Source: DASQZK01 sp963732905
Lineage (GTDB): Bacteria > Bacteroidota > Bacteroidia > Bacteroidales > GCA-2748055
Assembly: GCA_963732905.1 (NCBI GenBank)
Contig: CAVTBM010000006.1
Coordinates: 248,001-312,000 of the forward strand
Length of the DNA: 64,000 nucleotides
Direction of reading: 5' to 3'
Part shown: positions 53,074 to 61,756 of the stretch, in pieces
Numbering within the stretch: position 1 is the stretch's first letter
How the letters are laid out: every line of letters starts with the position of its first letter
Position numbers and translations under genes: made by a program
The notes under the pieces: generated by a model
Databases searched by the model: none
What the model was told of the DNA's origin: nothing
Seen by the model: only the letters and a program-made list of their open reading frames with translations

Positions 53074-54114
53074 ATGAATTTCAAAGCCAAAGTGATTGCC
53101 GAATTCCTGAAAGGGACAATCGAAGGAGATCCGGAAGCTGAGGTGACCAACATTGCCAAGATTGAAAGTGCAGAACGCGGAACCCTGGCCTTCCTGGCAA
53201 ATCCCAAATATGAAAAATACCTCTATGAAACCGGGGCAAGTATTGTCCTGGTGAATAAGGATTTCAAGCTTGAAAAGCCTGTAAAGGCTACTCTTATCAG
53301 GGTTGACAATGCCTACGAGTCCTTTGCCTCCCTGCTCGAACTATACCAGCAAAGCAAGCCTCGCAAGACCGGCATCCATAAGCTCGCCTCCATCCACGAC
53401 CGAGCAACACTCGGTGAGGATATTTATATTGGTGAATTCACCGTGATCGAGGAAAATGCATCCATTGGTGATCATGTTCAGATCTATCCCCAGGTATATG
53501 TCGGGGAGGGTGTGGAGATCGGCGAGGGTAGTATCCTCTATCCTGGTGTAAAGATCTATGAGGGCTGCAAATTGGGGAGGAATGTTATCCTTCACAGCGG
53601 AGTGGTGATCGGGGCCGACGGATTCGGTTTTGCACCCGGTGAGGGAAACCGGTACAAGAAGATCCCGCAGATTGGCATCGTCATCCTCGAAGATGATGTG
53701 GAGATCGGAGCTAACAGCTGCGTCGACAGGGCCACCATGGGCGCTACCCTCATCAGGAAAGGCGTCAAACTCGACAACCTGATCCAGATCGCCCATAACG
53801 TTGAAGTGGGAGAAAATACCGTGATGGCGGCACAAACGGGTGTTGCAGGCTCAACAAAAATAGGCCGCGACTGCATGTTCGCTGCTCAGGTAGGAATCAT
53901 CGGCCATCTCAATATCGGGAACAATGTCAAAATCGGCGGCCAGTCCGGGGTCATTAAAGATGCGAAAGACGGGGAAATCCTCCAGGGATCACCGGCTATG
54001 CAACACAGGGACTTTTGGAAATCCCATATCCTCTTCAGTAAACTTCCGGAGATGAGACATGAACTTACCAGGCTGAACAGTGAAATCCAGGATGTGAAAG
54101 GGAAACAGAAATAA
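53074..54114 (+). CDS. lpxD: UDP-3-O-acylglucosamine N-acyltransferase
   Basis: The 346-residue enzyme adds the second 3-hydroxyacyl chain to UDP-3-O-acylglucosamine in lipid A synthesis. It has the N-terminal uridine-binding domain, a hexapeptide-repeat beta helix, the conserved GADGFGFAPGEG and the catalytic His of LIQIAHNVEVG. Length fits. It begins the lpxD-lpxC/fabZ-lpxA cluster. Confidence 0.95.
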   Translation: MNFKAKVIAEFLKGTIEGDPEAEVTNIAKIESAERGTLAFLANPKYEKYLYETGASIVLVNKDFKLEKPVKATLIRVDNAYESFASLLELYQQSKPRKTGIHKLASIHDRATLGEDIYIGEFTVIEENASIGDHVQIYPQVYVGEGVEIGEGSILYPGVKIYEGCKLGRNVILHSGVVIGADGFGFAPGEGNRYKKIPQIGIVILEDDVEIGANSCVDRATMGATLIRKGVKLDNLIQIAHNVEVGENTVMAAQTGVAGSTKIGRDCMFAAQVGIIGHLNIGNNVKIGGQSGVIKDAKDGEILQGSPAMQHRDFWKSHILFSKLPEMRHELTRLNSEIQDVKGKQK

Positions 54115-54253
54115 TTTCGAATCCTTCACTGTAGAACCGGGAAAAGGCCTAAATCAAGTGATTCTGATTTCGAATATGCTCTGATCTGTATTCCGCTTGC
54201 CCGATTTTTTGTATATTGCGTCGTTTTTAATTCAGGATCACTTAATTTTCATT

Positions 54254-55648
54254 ATGGCAGAGAAACAGAAAACCATTGGCAAACCTGTGACATTGAAAGG
54301 GAAGGGTTTGCATTCCGGCATTGATGTTGAGATCACGCTCAAACCGGCCCCGGAAAATCACGGCTTTGTTTTTCAAAGGACCGATCTTCCCGACAAACCG
54401 CTTATCAGGGCGCTGGCAGAAAATGTAACAGACACCTCAAGGGGAACAACTCTGGAAGAAAACGGATCCAAAGTTGCCACCATAGAACACTGTCTCGCTG
54501 CCTGTGCAGGAATGGAACTCGACAATATACTTATCGAGATGAACGGACCGGAAGCGCCGATCCTCGACGGAAGCTCAATGGTTTATGTAGATGCTATCAC
54601 CGAAGCCGGTATCGTGGACCAGTCTGAAGATAAAGTCTATTTCACCCTGAGTGAAAAAGTTGAATACTACGACAGCCAGAAAGGGATCCATATCATTGCC
54701 TACCCCGACCAGCACCTCAGCATGAATGTGCTGATCGACTACAATTCCAAAGTGCTCGGAAACCAGTACGCCACGCTTGATGACCTGAAAAAATTCAAGG
54801 ATGAGATTGCCGGGTGTCGAACCTTCGTCTTCCTCCATGAACTTGAATTCCTGTCAAAACACAACCTGATCAAAGGCGGAGACCTGAACAATGCCATAGT
54901 AATCATGGACCGCCAGGTAAGCCAGGAAGAATTAGACAGGCTTGCTGTATTGTTCGATAAACCAAAGATCAAGGTGAAACCCGAAGGTGTTCTGAACAAC
55001 ATCGAACTGAATTTTCCCAATGAGCCCGCACGCCATAAGCTGCTGGATTTAATGGGCGACATATCGCTAATCGGAATGCCTTTCAAGGGGAAGATCATTG
55101 CCCAAAGGCCCGGCCATCATGCTAACACCGAGTTTGCCAGGATTCTGCGCCAGATGGCAAAAAAGGAAAAATTGAAAAGGAACATCCCCAGGTACGACCC
55201 TAACGTACCGCCATTGCTCGATATACAGCAGATCAAGGGCATTCTTCCGCACAGACCTCCGTTTCTGCTGGTCGATAAGATCATACAGCGAGATGACAAA
55301 TGCGTAGTCGGTATCAAAAACGTGACGATGAACGAGCTTCACTTTATGGGGCATTTCCCCGATGAACCGGTGATGCCCGGCGTGCTTATAGTGGAAGCCA
55401 TGGCTCAGGTCGGCGGCGTGCTCGTACTCAATACCGTTCCCGATCCGGAAAACTACCTCACCTATTTTATGAAGATTGATAAAGTCAAGTTCAAGCGGAA
55501 AGTCGTTCCGGGCGATACCCTCATCCTTAAGATGACCCTTCTGGAACCCATCCGCCGTGGTATTGCACTGATGTACGGTGAAGCCTATGTAGGAGAGACG
55601 CTGGTTACGGAGGGAGAAATGATGGCACAGATCGTTAAAGGAAAATAA
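54254..55648 (+). CDS. lpxC-fabZ: bifunctional UDP-3-O-acyl-GlcNAc deacetylase / 3-hydroxyacyl-ACP dehydratase
   Basis: The 464-residue fusion combines LpxC, the committed lipid A step, with FabZ, which dehydrates 3-hydroxyacyl-ACP in fatty acid synthesis; this fusion is characteristic of Bacteroidota. LpxC (about 1-305) shows KGLHSG, TIEHCLAAC and HKLLDLMGD. FabZ (about 320-464) shows LPHRPPFLLVDKI and GHFPDEPVMPGVLIVEAMAQ. The frame is open back to 54197, but MAEKQKTIGK at ATG 54254 aligns with known starts. It balances the competition between lipid A and fatty acid synthesis. Confidence 0.95.
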   Translation: MAEKQKTIGKPVTLKGKGLHSGIDVEITLKPAPENHGFVFQRTDLPDKPLIRALAENVTDTSRGTTLEENGSKVATIEHCLAACAGMELDNILIEMNGPEAPILDGSSMVYVDAITEAGIVDQSEDKVYFTLSEKVEYYDSQKGIHIIAYPDQHLSMNVLIDYNSKVLGNQYATLDDLKKFKDEIAGCRTFVFLHELEFLSKHNLIKGGDLNNAIVIMDRQVSQEELDRLAVLFDKPKIKVKPEGVLNNIELNFPNEPARHKLLDLMGDISLIGMPFKGKIIAQRPGHHANTEFARILRQMAKKEKLKRNIPRYDPNVPPLLDIQQIKGILPHRPPFLLVDKIIQRDDKCVVGIKNVTMNELHFMGHFPDEPVMPGVLIVEAMAQVGGVLVLNTVPDPENYLTYFMKIDKVKFKRKVVPGDTLILKMTLLEPIRRGIALMYGEAYVGETLVTEGEMMAQIVKGK

Positions 55649-55652
55649 ACAC

Positions 55653-56447
55653 ATGGATTATCCTCTTTCCCGTGTTCATCCCGAAGCCCGGATCGCACCG
55701 GGAGTTATCATTGATGATTTCGTCACCATTCAGAAAAATGTCGAGATCGGTGAAAATACCTGGATTGGGCCTAATGTCGTGATTATGGAAGGCGCCCGGA
55801 TTGGAAAAAACTGTAAAATCCACCCCGGTGCAGTGATTTCAGGTGAGCCGCAAGACCTGAAATTCCAGGGCGAAGCCACCACAGCCGAGATCGGCGATAA
55901 TACCATCATCAGGGAATACGTCACCCTGAACAGGGGAACCGCATCCAAAGGCAAAACGGTGATCGGCAGCAATTGTCTTATCATGGCCTACGTTCATATA
56001 GCCCACGATTGTATCATTGGGAATAATGTCATCATCGTGAACAGCGTAGGCCTTGCAGGTGAAATTGAAGTCGGCGACTGGGCTGTTATAGGCGGCATGA
56101 CAGCTATTCACCAGTTTGTAAGGATAGGCTCCCATGTCATGATCGGCGGTGGTTGTCTTGTAAGGAAAGATGTACCCCCGTTTGTCAAAGCATCGAGGGA
56201 ACCCCTGTCGTACGTCGGCGTAAATTCCATTGGTCTCCGGCGGCGGCGGTTTACCATTGAAAAGATCAACGAAATCCAGAATATTTACAGGGCAATCTAC
56301 CAGGGAGGTATGAATAACTCGCAAGCCCTGCAGTATATAGAATCTGAGCTTCCCCCTTCCGGTGAACGCGACGAGATCGTGAAGTTTATCCGTACTTCCA
56401 GGCGCGGGATCATGCGCGGATACAGCGGAAGTGAAAGCGAAGATTAG
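55653..56447 (+). CDS. lpxA: acyl-ACP:UDP-GlcNAc O-acyltransferase
   Basis: The 264-residue enzyme catalyses the first step of lipid A synthesis. It is a left-handed beta helix of hexapeptide repeats, with the catalytic His region AYVHIAHDCIIGNNVIIVNS and the C-terminal helical domain (FTIEKINEIQNIYRAIYQ). It starts 4 bases after lpxC-fabZ, so the three lipid A genes form one operon. Confidence 0.96.
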   Translation: MDYPLSRVHPEARIAPGVIIDDFVTIQKNVEIGENTWIGPNVVIMEGARIGKNCKIHPGAVISGEPQDLKFQGEATTAEIGDNTIIREYVTLNRGTASKGKTVIGSNCLIMAYVHIAHDCIIGNNVIIVNSVGLAGEIEVGDWAVIGGMTAIHQFVRIGSHVMIGGGCLVRKDVPPFVKASREPLSYVGVNSIGLRRRRFTIEKINEIQNIYRAIYQGGMNNSQALQYIESELPPSGERDEIVKFIRTSRRGIMRGYSGSESED

Positions 56448-56520
56448 AAAAGCAACTACCAACAACTACCCGATACCGCGATTGAACTTCAGAGGAAGTC
56501 TTTCGCGGTATCATTTTTTG

Positions 56521-57147
56521 ACCTCTTTCCTGAAAGCGGATACAAAAGAACACCTATGAGATCCTGAAGGAACACCTCAGGACATCTGGTATTCAACCAA
56601 AATATGGTCCCGGACCGCCGCCTCGCCGCAGGGATCCTGAACAAACACCACGCTTGTTTACAATACCCCGTTGCCCTGGGAAAGTATGATAACCTATGGC
56701 GCTTATCCCCATCTCCAATTCGACAAGGACAATGAACTCCTGGTGTGGTACAACTCAAACGGCGAGTTTCTCCGGATCCCGGGGAATGTCGATTTATTCA
56801 AATCAAAATTTATCCGGGTACCCTATTCCACTCTTGATGGATCATTTTTATCCGGCACGTCCGGAAGTTAAGTCAGTGATCAGGGGTCAACCACAACCTG
56901 GCCGGATCCCGCATCCTCGTTCACCAATCTCAAATACCGGATGAGAGTGCCCGGAATCGTCAGGATACTGATCTTTGATGCCCGGGGCCTGGCCGTTACC
57001 CCATTATCTCCGGGATGGCAGAATACGTGAAGTCACCAGGTTCCGATCGCTTTCGGAACATAAGCAGCAGGCATATATTTCTACAATATCGAGGCTGCCG
57101 GAATGCTGGAAAACGGCCGATTTACCGTAATCAGTGGTATAAGATAG
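56521..57147 (+). pseudogene. dead secreted-protein gene with T9SS/FlgD-like end
   Basis: One frame stays aligned for about 209 codons with no frameshift but with internal stops: TGA 56557-56559, TGA 56638-56640, TAA 56869-56871, TGA 57028-57030 and TAA 57061-57063. The readable protein includes PQDIWYSTKIWSRTAASP, MITYGAYPHLQFDKDNELLV and PGNVDLFKSKFIRVPY, which I associate with a secreted glycan-related fold. The end, RILIFDARGLAV...HQVPIAFGT and AAGIYFYNIEAAG, is a FlgD-like/T9SS-type tail. It is therefore a dead secreted protein. It lies between lpxA and the permease. Confidence 0.7.
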
Positions 57148-57253
57148 AATGTTCCCTTACCCGGTATTTCCTTCAGCCTGCCCTCATCGCACAATTTTAT
57201 AGGAGAAACTGTTTAAAAGTATGATTTAAGATTTCTGAATATCCAGAGGAAAT

Positions 57254-58426
57254 ATGAAAAAGAAATACCGTTTACCTGAATTTTTACTCGTAATTACAGC
57301 ATTCTATGTTTTGGGGATGGCTGTCATCGGGGGCATCGTTACCGATTATGTTGAAAAAGACCTTAATCCGGGTCCGGCAACCCTCCGGGTTCTGCCGTAC
57401 CTTGTGTTCATTTGGCTGGCACTGGCATCGTTACCGGCTGCCCGATACCAGGCCATGAAAGGGAAGCGGTTAGCCCTCGCGTGGGGTGCCGTGATCACCG
57501 CACTGGGCATGATCATTCCTTTTATTTACTATTCAACGGCGTTGGTATTCACCGGCTTGTCGGTTGCCGGCGTTGGTATTACCGTCATGCTGGTATCCGG
57601 TGCTCCGTTACTGATTCGTCTTTCAGATACGCCGCACCAGGCGGCCAACCTGAGCCTGGCAGGATTAGTTGCGGCTATCGCCTTCATGATCAGTCCATTG
57701 GTGGCTTCGTCCTTTCTGTTTTCTGCCGGAAAATGGCAATGGATCTTCCCGGTATATGCTGGGTTTTCAATGGTAGTTGCCACCTGGCTGTTTACTGCGG
57801 CTATTGATGAAACCAAACCGGTTAAGCCGGCTGCCGGTTTCTTGCGGATGGTCACCCTGTTAAAAAAGCCCAGGGTAGCCTTATTGATTATTGGCACAGT
57901 TCTGTGTTGGGGGTTTATCCCGGGGCTGAACCTTGATCTTGCCGATTTCCTCCTCTACAGGTTCCCCATCACAACAGAGACGGCGGGTTCAGGCGCCCGG
58001 CTGCTGATCGCGGGGCTGGTCACCGGCTTGTTCACAGGATCGATCTTTTTGCGCACCACCAGGCCGCGCGATTTCCTCTATGGTAGTATCCTGATCACCC
58101 TGCTCGGGCTCACCGGAATTATGGTAACCCGTGAGATTAACCTTGCCCGCATCATGATCTTTTTTACCGGCTTCGGCTTCGCCAATATTATCCCTGTCCT
58201 GTTCACCATGATCATCCGCCTCATGCCGCAGCATGATAATGAACTCAGCGCACTGATTGTTATCTCCGGCCTGGGAGGCGCCATCCTTCCTCTGCTAATG
58301 GCTGTTACAGCCGACGATCTCGGACCTTCGACGGCTTTGCTCATCCCGGTGGTAAGTATGGTCTATATCTTTATTGCAGGTTATGCCGCATTCAGTGCAG
58401 ACCACGAATACCCAAAGACCGGGTAA
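57254..58426 (+). CDS. MFS-type permease (FucP-like)
   Basis: The 390-residue protein has 11-12 hydrophobic segments and a central charged loop (ETKPVKPAAGFLRMVTLLKKPR), the pattern of a major facilitator transporter with two six-helix halves. Its layout resembles the FucP/sugar-permease group more than drug exporters, but no substrate residue is diagnostic, so the substrate is unknown. It stands alone; no sugar kinase or regulator is next to it. Confidence 0.8.
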   Translation: MKKKYRLPEFLLVITAFYVLGMAVIGGIVTDYVEKDLNPGPATLRVLPYLVFIWLALASLPAARYQAMKGKRLALAWGAVITALGMIIPFIYYSTALVFTGLSVAGVGITVMLVSGAPLLIRLSDTPHQAANLSLAGLVAAIAFMISPLVASSFLFSAGKWQWIFPVYAGFSMVVATWLFTAAIDETKPVKPAAGFLRMVTLLKKPRVALLIIGTVLCWGFIPGLNLDLADFLLYRFPITTETAGSGARLLIAGLVTGLFTGSIFLRTTRPRDFLYGSILITLLGLTGIMVTREINLARIMIFFTGFGFANIIPVLFTMIIRLMPQHDNELSALIVISGLGGAILPLLMAVTADDLGPSTALLIPVVSMVYIFIAGYAAFSADHEYPKTG

Positions 58427-58498
58427 AAATGTTAAATCGTATCCCTATGGCGTGCTAAATTAATCCGTCTCATTCCGAAATCCCGGTAGTCATCAACG

Positions 58499-59548
58499 CT
58501 ATCCGCGTTCCACCTGCCGCATGCCGTCCCAGCCTTGTGCGGATATGGGTACCGCCTGGCCTTCACCCGTAACCATTATCAAGCCTTCCGATGGCTCGGT
58601 GATGTTGCCGATAATCCGGACATCTTTCAGCTTCGATACGTTTTCATATTCGTCCAAAGGCACCGTAAACAGAAGCTCATAATCCTCACCCCCGTGAAGG
58701 GCGCAGATCAGGGGCTCCATATTGAATTCTTCAGCCATCATGACAGTAGCACCATCAATCGGGACTTTGTCGTGATAGATCCGGCAACCCGTACCTGAAG
58801 TCTTACAAATATGCATGAGTTCGGAGGAAAGACCATCGGAAATATCAATCATAGCATTTATCCTGATGCCGGCCTTATGAAGCTGTTCAACGATGTCTTT
58901 CCTGGCTTCGGGTTTGAGCTGCCTTTCAAGAATGTAATCGTTGCCTGAAAAATCGGGCTGAACCGTCGGATCCTGTTCAAATAGTTTCTTCTCCCTTTCC
59001 AGGAGCTGCAGACCCATATAAGCCGCACCAAGGTCTCCGGATACGCAGATGAGATCATTCACGCCGGCCCCGCTGCGGTAACGGATATCTTCCGCAGCAG
59101 CCTCACCAACAGCCGTGATGCTGATGATAAGTCCCGATAGTGAAGAAACGGTATCCCCGCCAACCAGGTCCACACCGTATACCTCGCAGGCTGACCGAAT
59201 ACCGCTGTATAGTTCCTCCATTGCCTCAACGGAAAATTTCGACGAAACGGCAATAGATACCGTGATTTGCGTAGGTCTGGCATTCATGGCATACACATCC
59301 GAGAGGTTTACAACCACCGCCTTATATCCTAAATGTTTCAAAGGAGTATAAACCAGGTTGAAATGAATGCCTTCCGTGAGCATATCGGTGGTAACCACAA
59401 GGCATCGGTCGCCATACCCGATCACTGCAGCATCATCACCCACACCCATGATTGTGCTTTTATTCACATTTTTCAACCCCCTGGTAAGCCGGTCAATGAG
59501 ACCGAATTCACCGATATCCGACAAAGGTGTCGGTTTCTGATAAGACAT
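58499..59548 (-). CDS. thiL: thiamine-monophosphate kinase
   Basis: The 349-residue ATP-dependent kinase makes thiamine pyrophosphate from thiamine monophosphate. It belongs to the PurM/SelD fold and shows the conserved N-terminal GVGDDAAVI, the DMLTEGIHFNL and VNLSDVYAMNARPTQITV stretches, VGGDTVSS, DISDGLSSELMHIC and GGEDYELLFT. Length and order fit ThiL. The gene stands alone on the minus strand; the repeat zone follows. Confidence 0.95.
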   Translation of the reverse strand: MSYQKPTPLSDIGEFGLIDRLTRGLKNVNKSTIMGVGDDAAVIGYGDRCLVVTTDMLTEGIHFNLVYTPLKHLGYKAVVVNLSDVYAMNARPTQITVSIAVSSKFSVEAMEELYSGIRSACEVYGVDLVGGDTVSSLSGLIISITAVGEAAAEDIRYRSGAGVNDLICVSGDLGAAYMGLQLLEREKKLFEQDPTVQPDFSGNDYILERQLKPEARKDIVEQLHKAGIRINAMIDISDGLSSELMHICKTSGTGCRIYHDKVPIDGATVMMAEEFNMEPLICALHGGEDYELLFTVPLDEYENVSKLKDVRIIGNITEPSEGLIMVTGEGQAVPISAQGWDGMRQVERG

Positions 59549-59687
59549 ATTTGTTGATATTTTGAATTATGGTGCGAAGTTAGGACAATTCGGAGGATTT
59601 CGGAAATGGAAGAAGGAAGGAGGTTGTGGAAGAAAATTAGAGAGGAAGGGAAGAAGAGGAAAAAGAATGATTGCGAAATTTTGGTAC

Positions 59688-59852
59688 CCCGAACCGCGGA
59701 GCGGTAGCCCACGCATAGCCACGGTTTTGCCCGTGGTGGGAGTGACCGGTGAATAACGCAAATACGAAAAGGGAAAAAAATGATCCCCGGTATCACTCCC
59801 CCGAACCGCGGAGCGGTAGCCCACGCATAGCCACGGTTTTGCCCGTGGTGGG
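59688..59852. repeat. 53-bp exact duplicate, REP-like
   Basis: Copies at 59688-59740 and 59800-59852 are identical and contain a CCACGG...CCGTGG stem with a short loop and a CCGC/GCGG palindrome. Such stem-loop repeats in Bacteroidota resemble REP elements. No tyrosine transposase (RAYT) is nearby. Confidence 0.75.
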
Positions 59853-60617
59853 AACGGTCGTCGTTTCAGGGAACCCCGGGAAGGGTTCAATAATCGTATC
59901 CAGTTTTTTTGATTGTGGTGGGAATGCCCGGAATTTCTGCGTTATCATAGTGTGCTCATCATTATTCCCGTCAATTCCGGTAATCATCACGAGGAAAATT
60001 ACCTCCCAGGTTAGAAGGTCGAAGGGTTCCTATACAAAAAAGGACTGAAATATTCTTGCAGTGAGAAAAAAAAATGATGATTTCAGCTGCTATTCATCAA
60101 AACGAGGGTCATCATTTTAGGTGAGTTGATAACTTTTCGTCAAAAAGTGAGGATGGGGACGCTGAGATCCGGGGGGTGAAAGTCATTAAGGGCGGCGGGT
60201 TTGGAAGGCGGGGGTGGGATCCCTTTTCAAGAAAAGACTCCGTAGAATGACGAAGCCCCTTGCTATGCCCTGACGTAATCCGGTACTTTGGGACAAAGGG
60301 GGAGGGTAAGAAGAGAGGAAGGGAGTTAGGAAGAAAAGTCTTTAGAAGAACGAAGCCCCTTACTCTGCCCTGACCTGACCGAATACCTTGCTGAGGGCGG
60401 AGCGGAACCAGGGAACACCCGATGAGTAGATCATCATCAATCATAAGTAGGTCAATTCTCCTGGCGGACCGTTTCTCCCCTTTCGATGTTCCCCTGCATT
60501 GTCGAAGGGTTGCCCGTTGTTTAGCCGTTGTCTTGCGCTTAGCATCTTCGAACATCCGCACTGCAGCTGAAGGACAACAGACGGCCGGGGCTGAAAGCTC
60601 GAAATCCTTCCATTCCC
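59853..60617 (-). repeat. 243-base element copy B and related partial repeat
   Basis: The inverted copy B of the 243-base element lies at 60032-60274. A partial repeat of its right-hand end lies at 60331-60379 in the same orientation as copy B. The rest (60380-60617) is G/C-rich sequence with no supported gene. A long open frame on the minus strand (60112-60621) reads across the repeats and is not protein-like. Confidence 0.7.
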
Positions 60618-61685
60618 TCACTCACATACCTTCTTCTCCTGAAGCTTGTCCTGGAAGAATTTTTTGATCCGGTCACCTCCCTGACTTATATGTGCAGCCT
60701 TAATGACCCGGTAATATTTAACCGGAATATCGCTGATCCCGCCATCCCAGTCGCGGAGAATACCATCCCATGATCGCTCCGGATCATACCATAAACCTTC
60801 TCCATACAGGCAACTGCCTGCCGCAAAATCCACCACCACTGCACCATATTTCTGCAGCGCCCTGGCTACGGCCATCTCACCCGGTAACAAATTAAATGAC
60901 GAAAGATCGAGTTTGGGATCCAGCTGAATGACCGATCCCTCAGGAATCCCTCCTTCAAAATTACCATCCGTCCAAACAGCCGGCGGATACACATGTTCCT
61001 GGTATGCTACGTACCGCAGTGCACAACTGAGCTTATGCCTGATATCTCCCTTCTTCACTTCATCAAACATGATAGTTCCGGCAATAACAGGCACTCCGGC
61101 AGCCCTTCCCGGACCAAACTGGTGTATGCTCTCCCCGGGCCTGATGTTGAAATCGGCTGTGTCGAAAATCCCCGGCCCGTCGAGGGGATATATCATCCCG
61201 GTGTAGGAGCCCCATTTACCATCTCCTGTCTTTTTCACATAGAACATATCCCAGGCCAGCTGCCTCTCCCGGTCAATAATGGCCACATGCATGTCACCTC
61301 CCGGAGAAGGTTCAAGATTATCCGGGATGGGAACAAGCTTACCTCTGAAGGAAGGACCCTGGTGAAACGTGGTGGAAATTTCTTCGACCACTGCTGTTGG
61401 CGTGGTACTGTCTACTTCATAAATGGGAATGGTATAGCTCTTCAGATTGATGCCTAAATTTTCACAGCTTGGATCATTGGCGAGGATGCTCATCCAGTGC
61501 TCCGAACGTGAATCCGTTTCTGCATCCTCCGGTATCGCCTGATTCCAGAAACTTGAGTCTGAAAAAAAGCGATGAGATACTTTGACTGAATCATCATCTC
61601 CGGACGAACTGCGTTTATTGATTGACCGGCCAAAGGAAAGGCTCAGAAACAAAGCCATGGCTGACATGACAAATATATTTTTCAT
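60618..61685 (-). CDS. secreted protein of unknown function
   Basis: The 355-residue protein has a signal peptide, then FFSDSSFWNQAIPEDAETDSR, a long beta-rich region and the segments GIFDTADFNIRPGES, QLDPKLDLSSFNLLPG and RALQKYGAVVVDFAAGS. I recall a widespread family of secreted bacterial proteins with similar blocks, including an (F/W)N(Q/A)P(I/L)P start, but not its function. There is no T9SS sorting domain and no lipobox. The 71-base gap behind the beta-helix gene suggests cotranscription. Confidence 0.6.
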   Translation of the reverse strand: MKNIFVMSAMALFLSLSFGRSINKRSSSGDDDSVKVSHRFFSDSSFWNQAIPEDAETDSRSEHWMSILANDPSCENLGINLKSYTIPIYEVDSTTPTAVVEEISTTFHQGPSFRGKLVPIPDNLEPSPGGDMHVAIIDRERQLAWDMFYVKKTGDGKWGSYTGMIYPLDGPGIFDTADFNIRPGESIHQFGPGRAAGVPVIAGTIMFDEVKKGDIRHKLSCALRYVAYQEHVYPPAVWTDGNFEGGIPEGSVIQLDPKLDLSSFNLLPGEMAVARALQKYGAVVVDFAAGSCLYGEGLWYDPERSWDGILRDWDGGISDIPVKYYRVIKAAHISQGGDRIKKFFQDKLQEKKVCE

Positions 61686-61756
61686 ACTGGTTCTCAGTTT
61701 GAATATTACTATATAGGTATCTTTTCAGAATTTTCAGGTTAACCTTCACCCTGCAT

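Noticed and set aside
56521..57147. Stop-codon recoding to explain the in-frame stops of the pseudogene
   Set aside because: All three stops are used normally by intact genes here and the remnant has no start or neighbours needing it; nonsense decay is simpler.
60112..60621. A long minus-strand open frame (about 169 codons) after the unknown secreted gene
   Set aside because: It reads across repeat copies and ends in the 243-base element; the translation is biased in composition and does not look like a protein, so I did not call it a gene.
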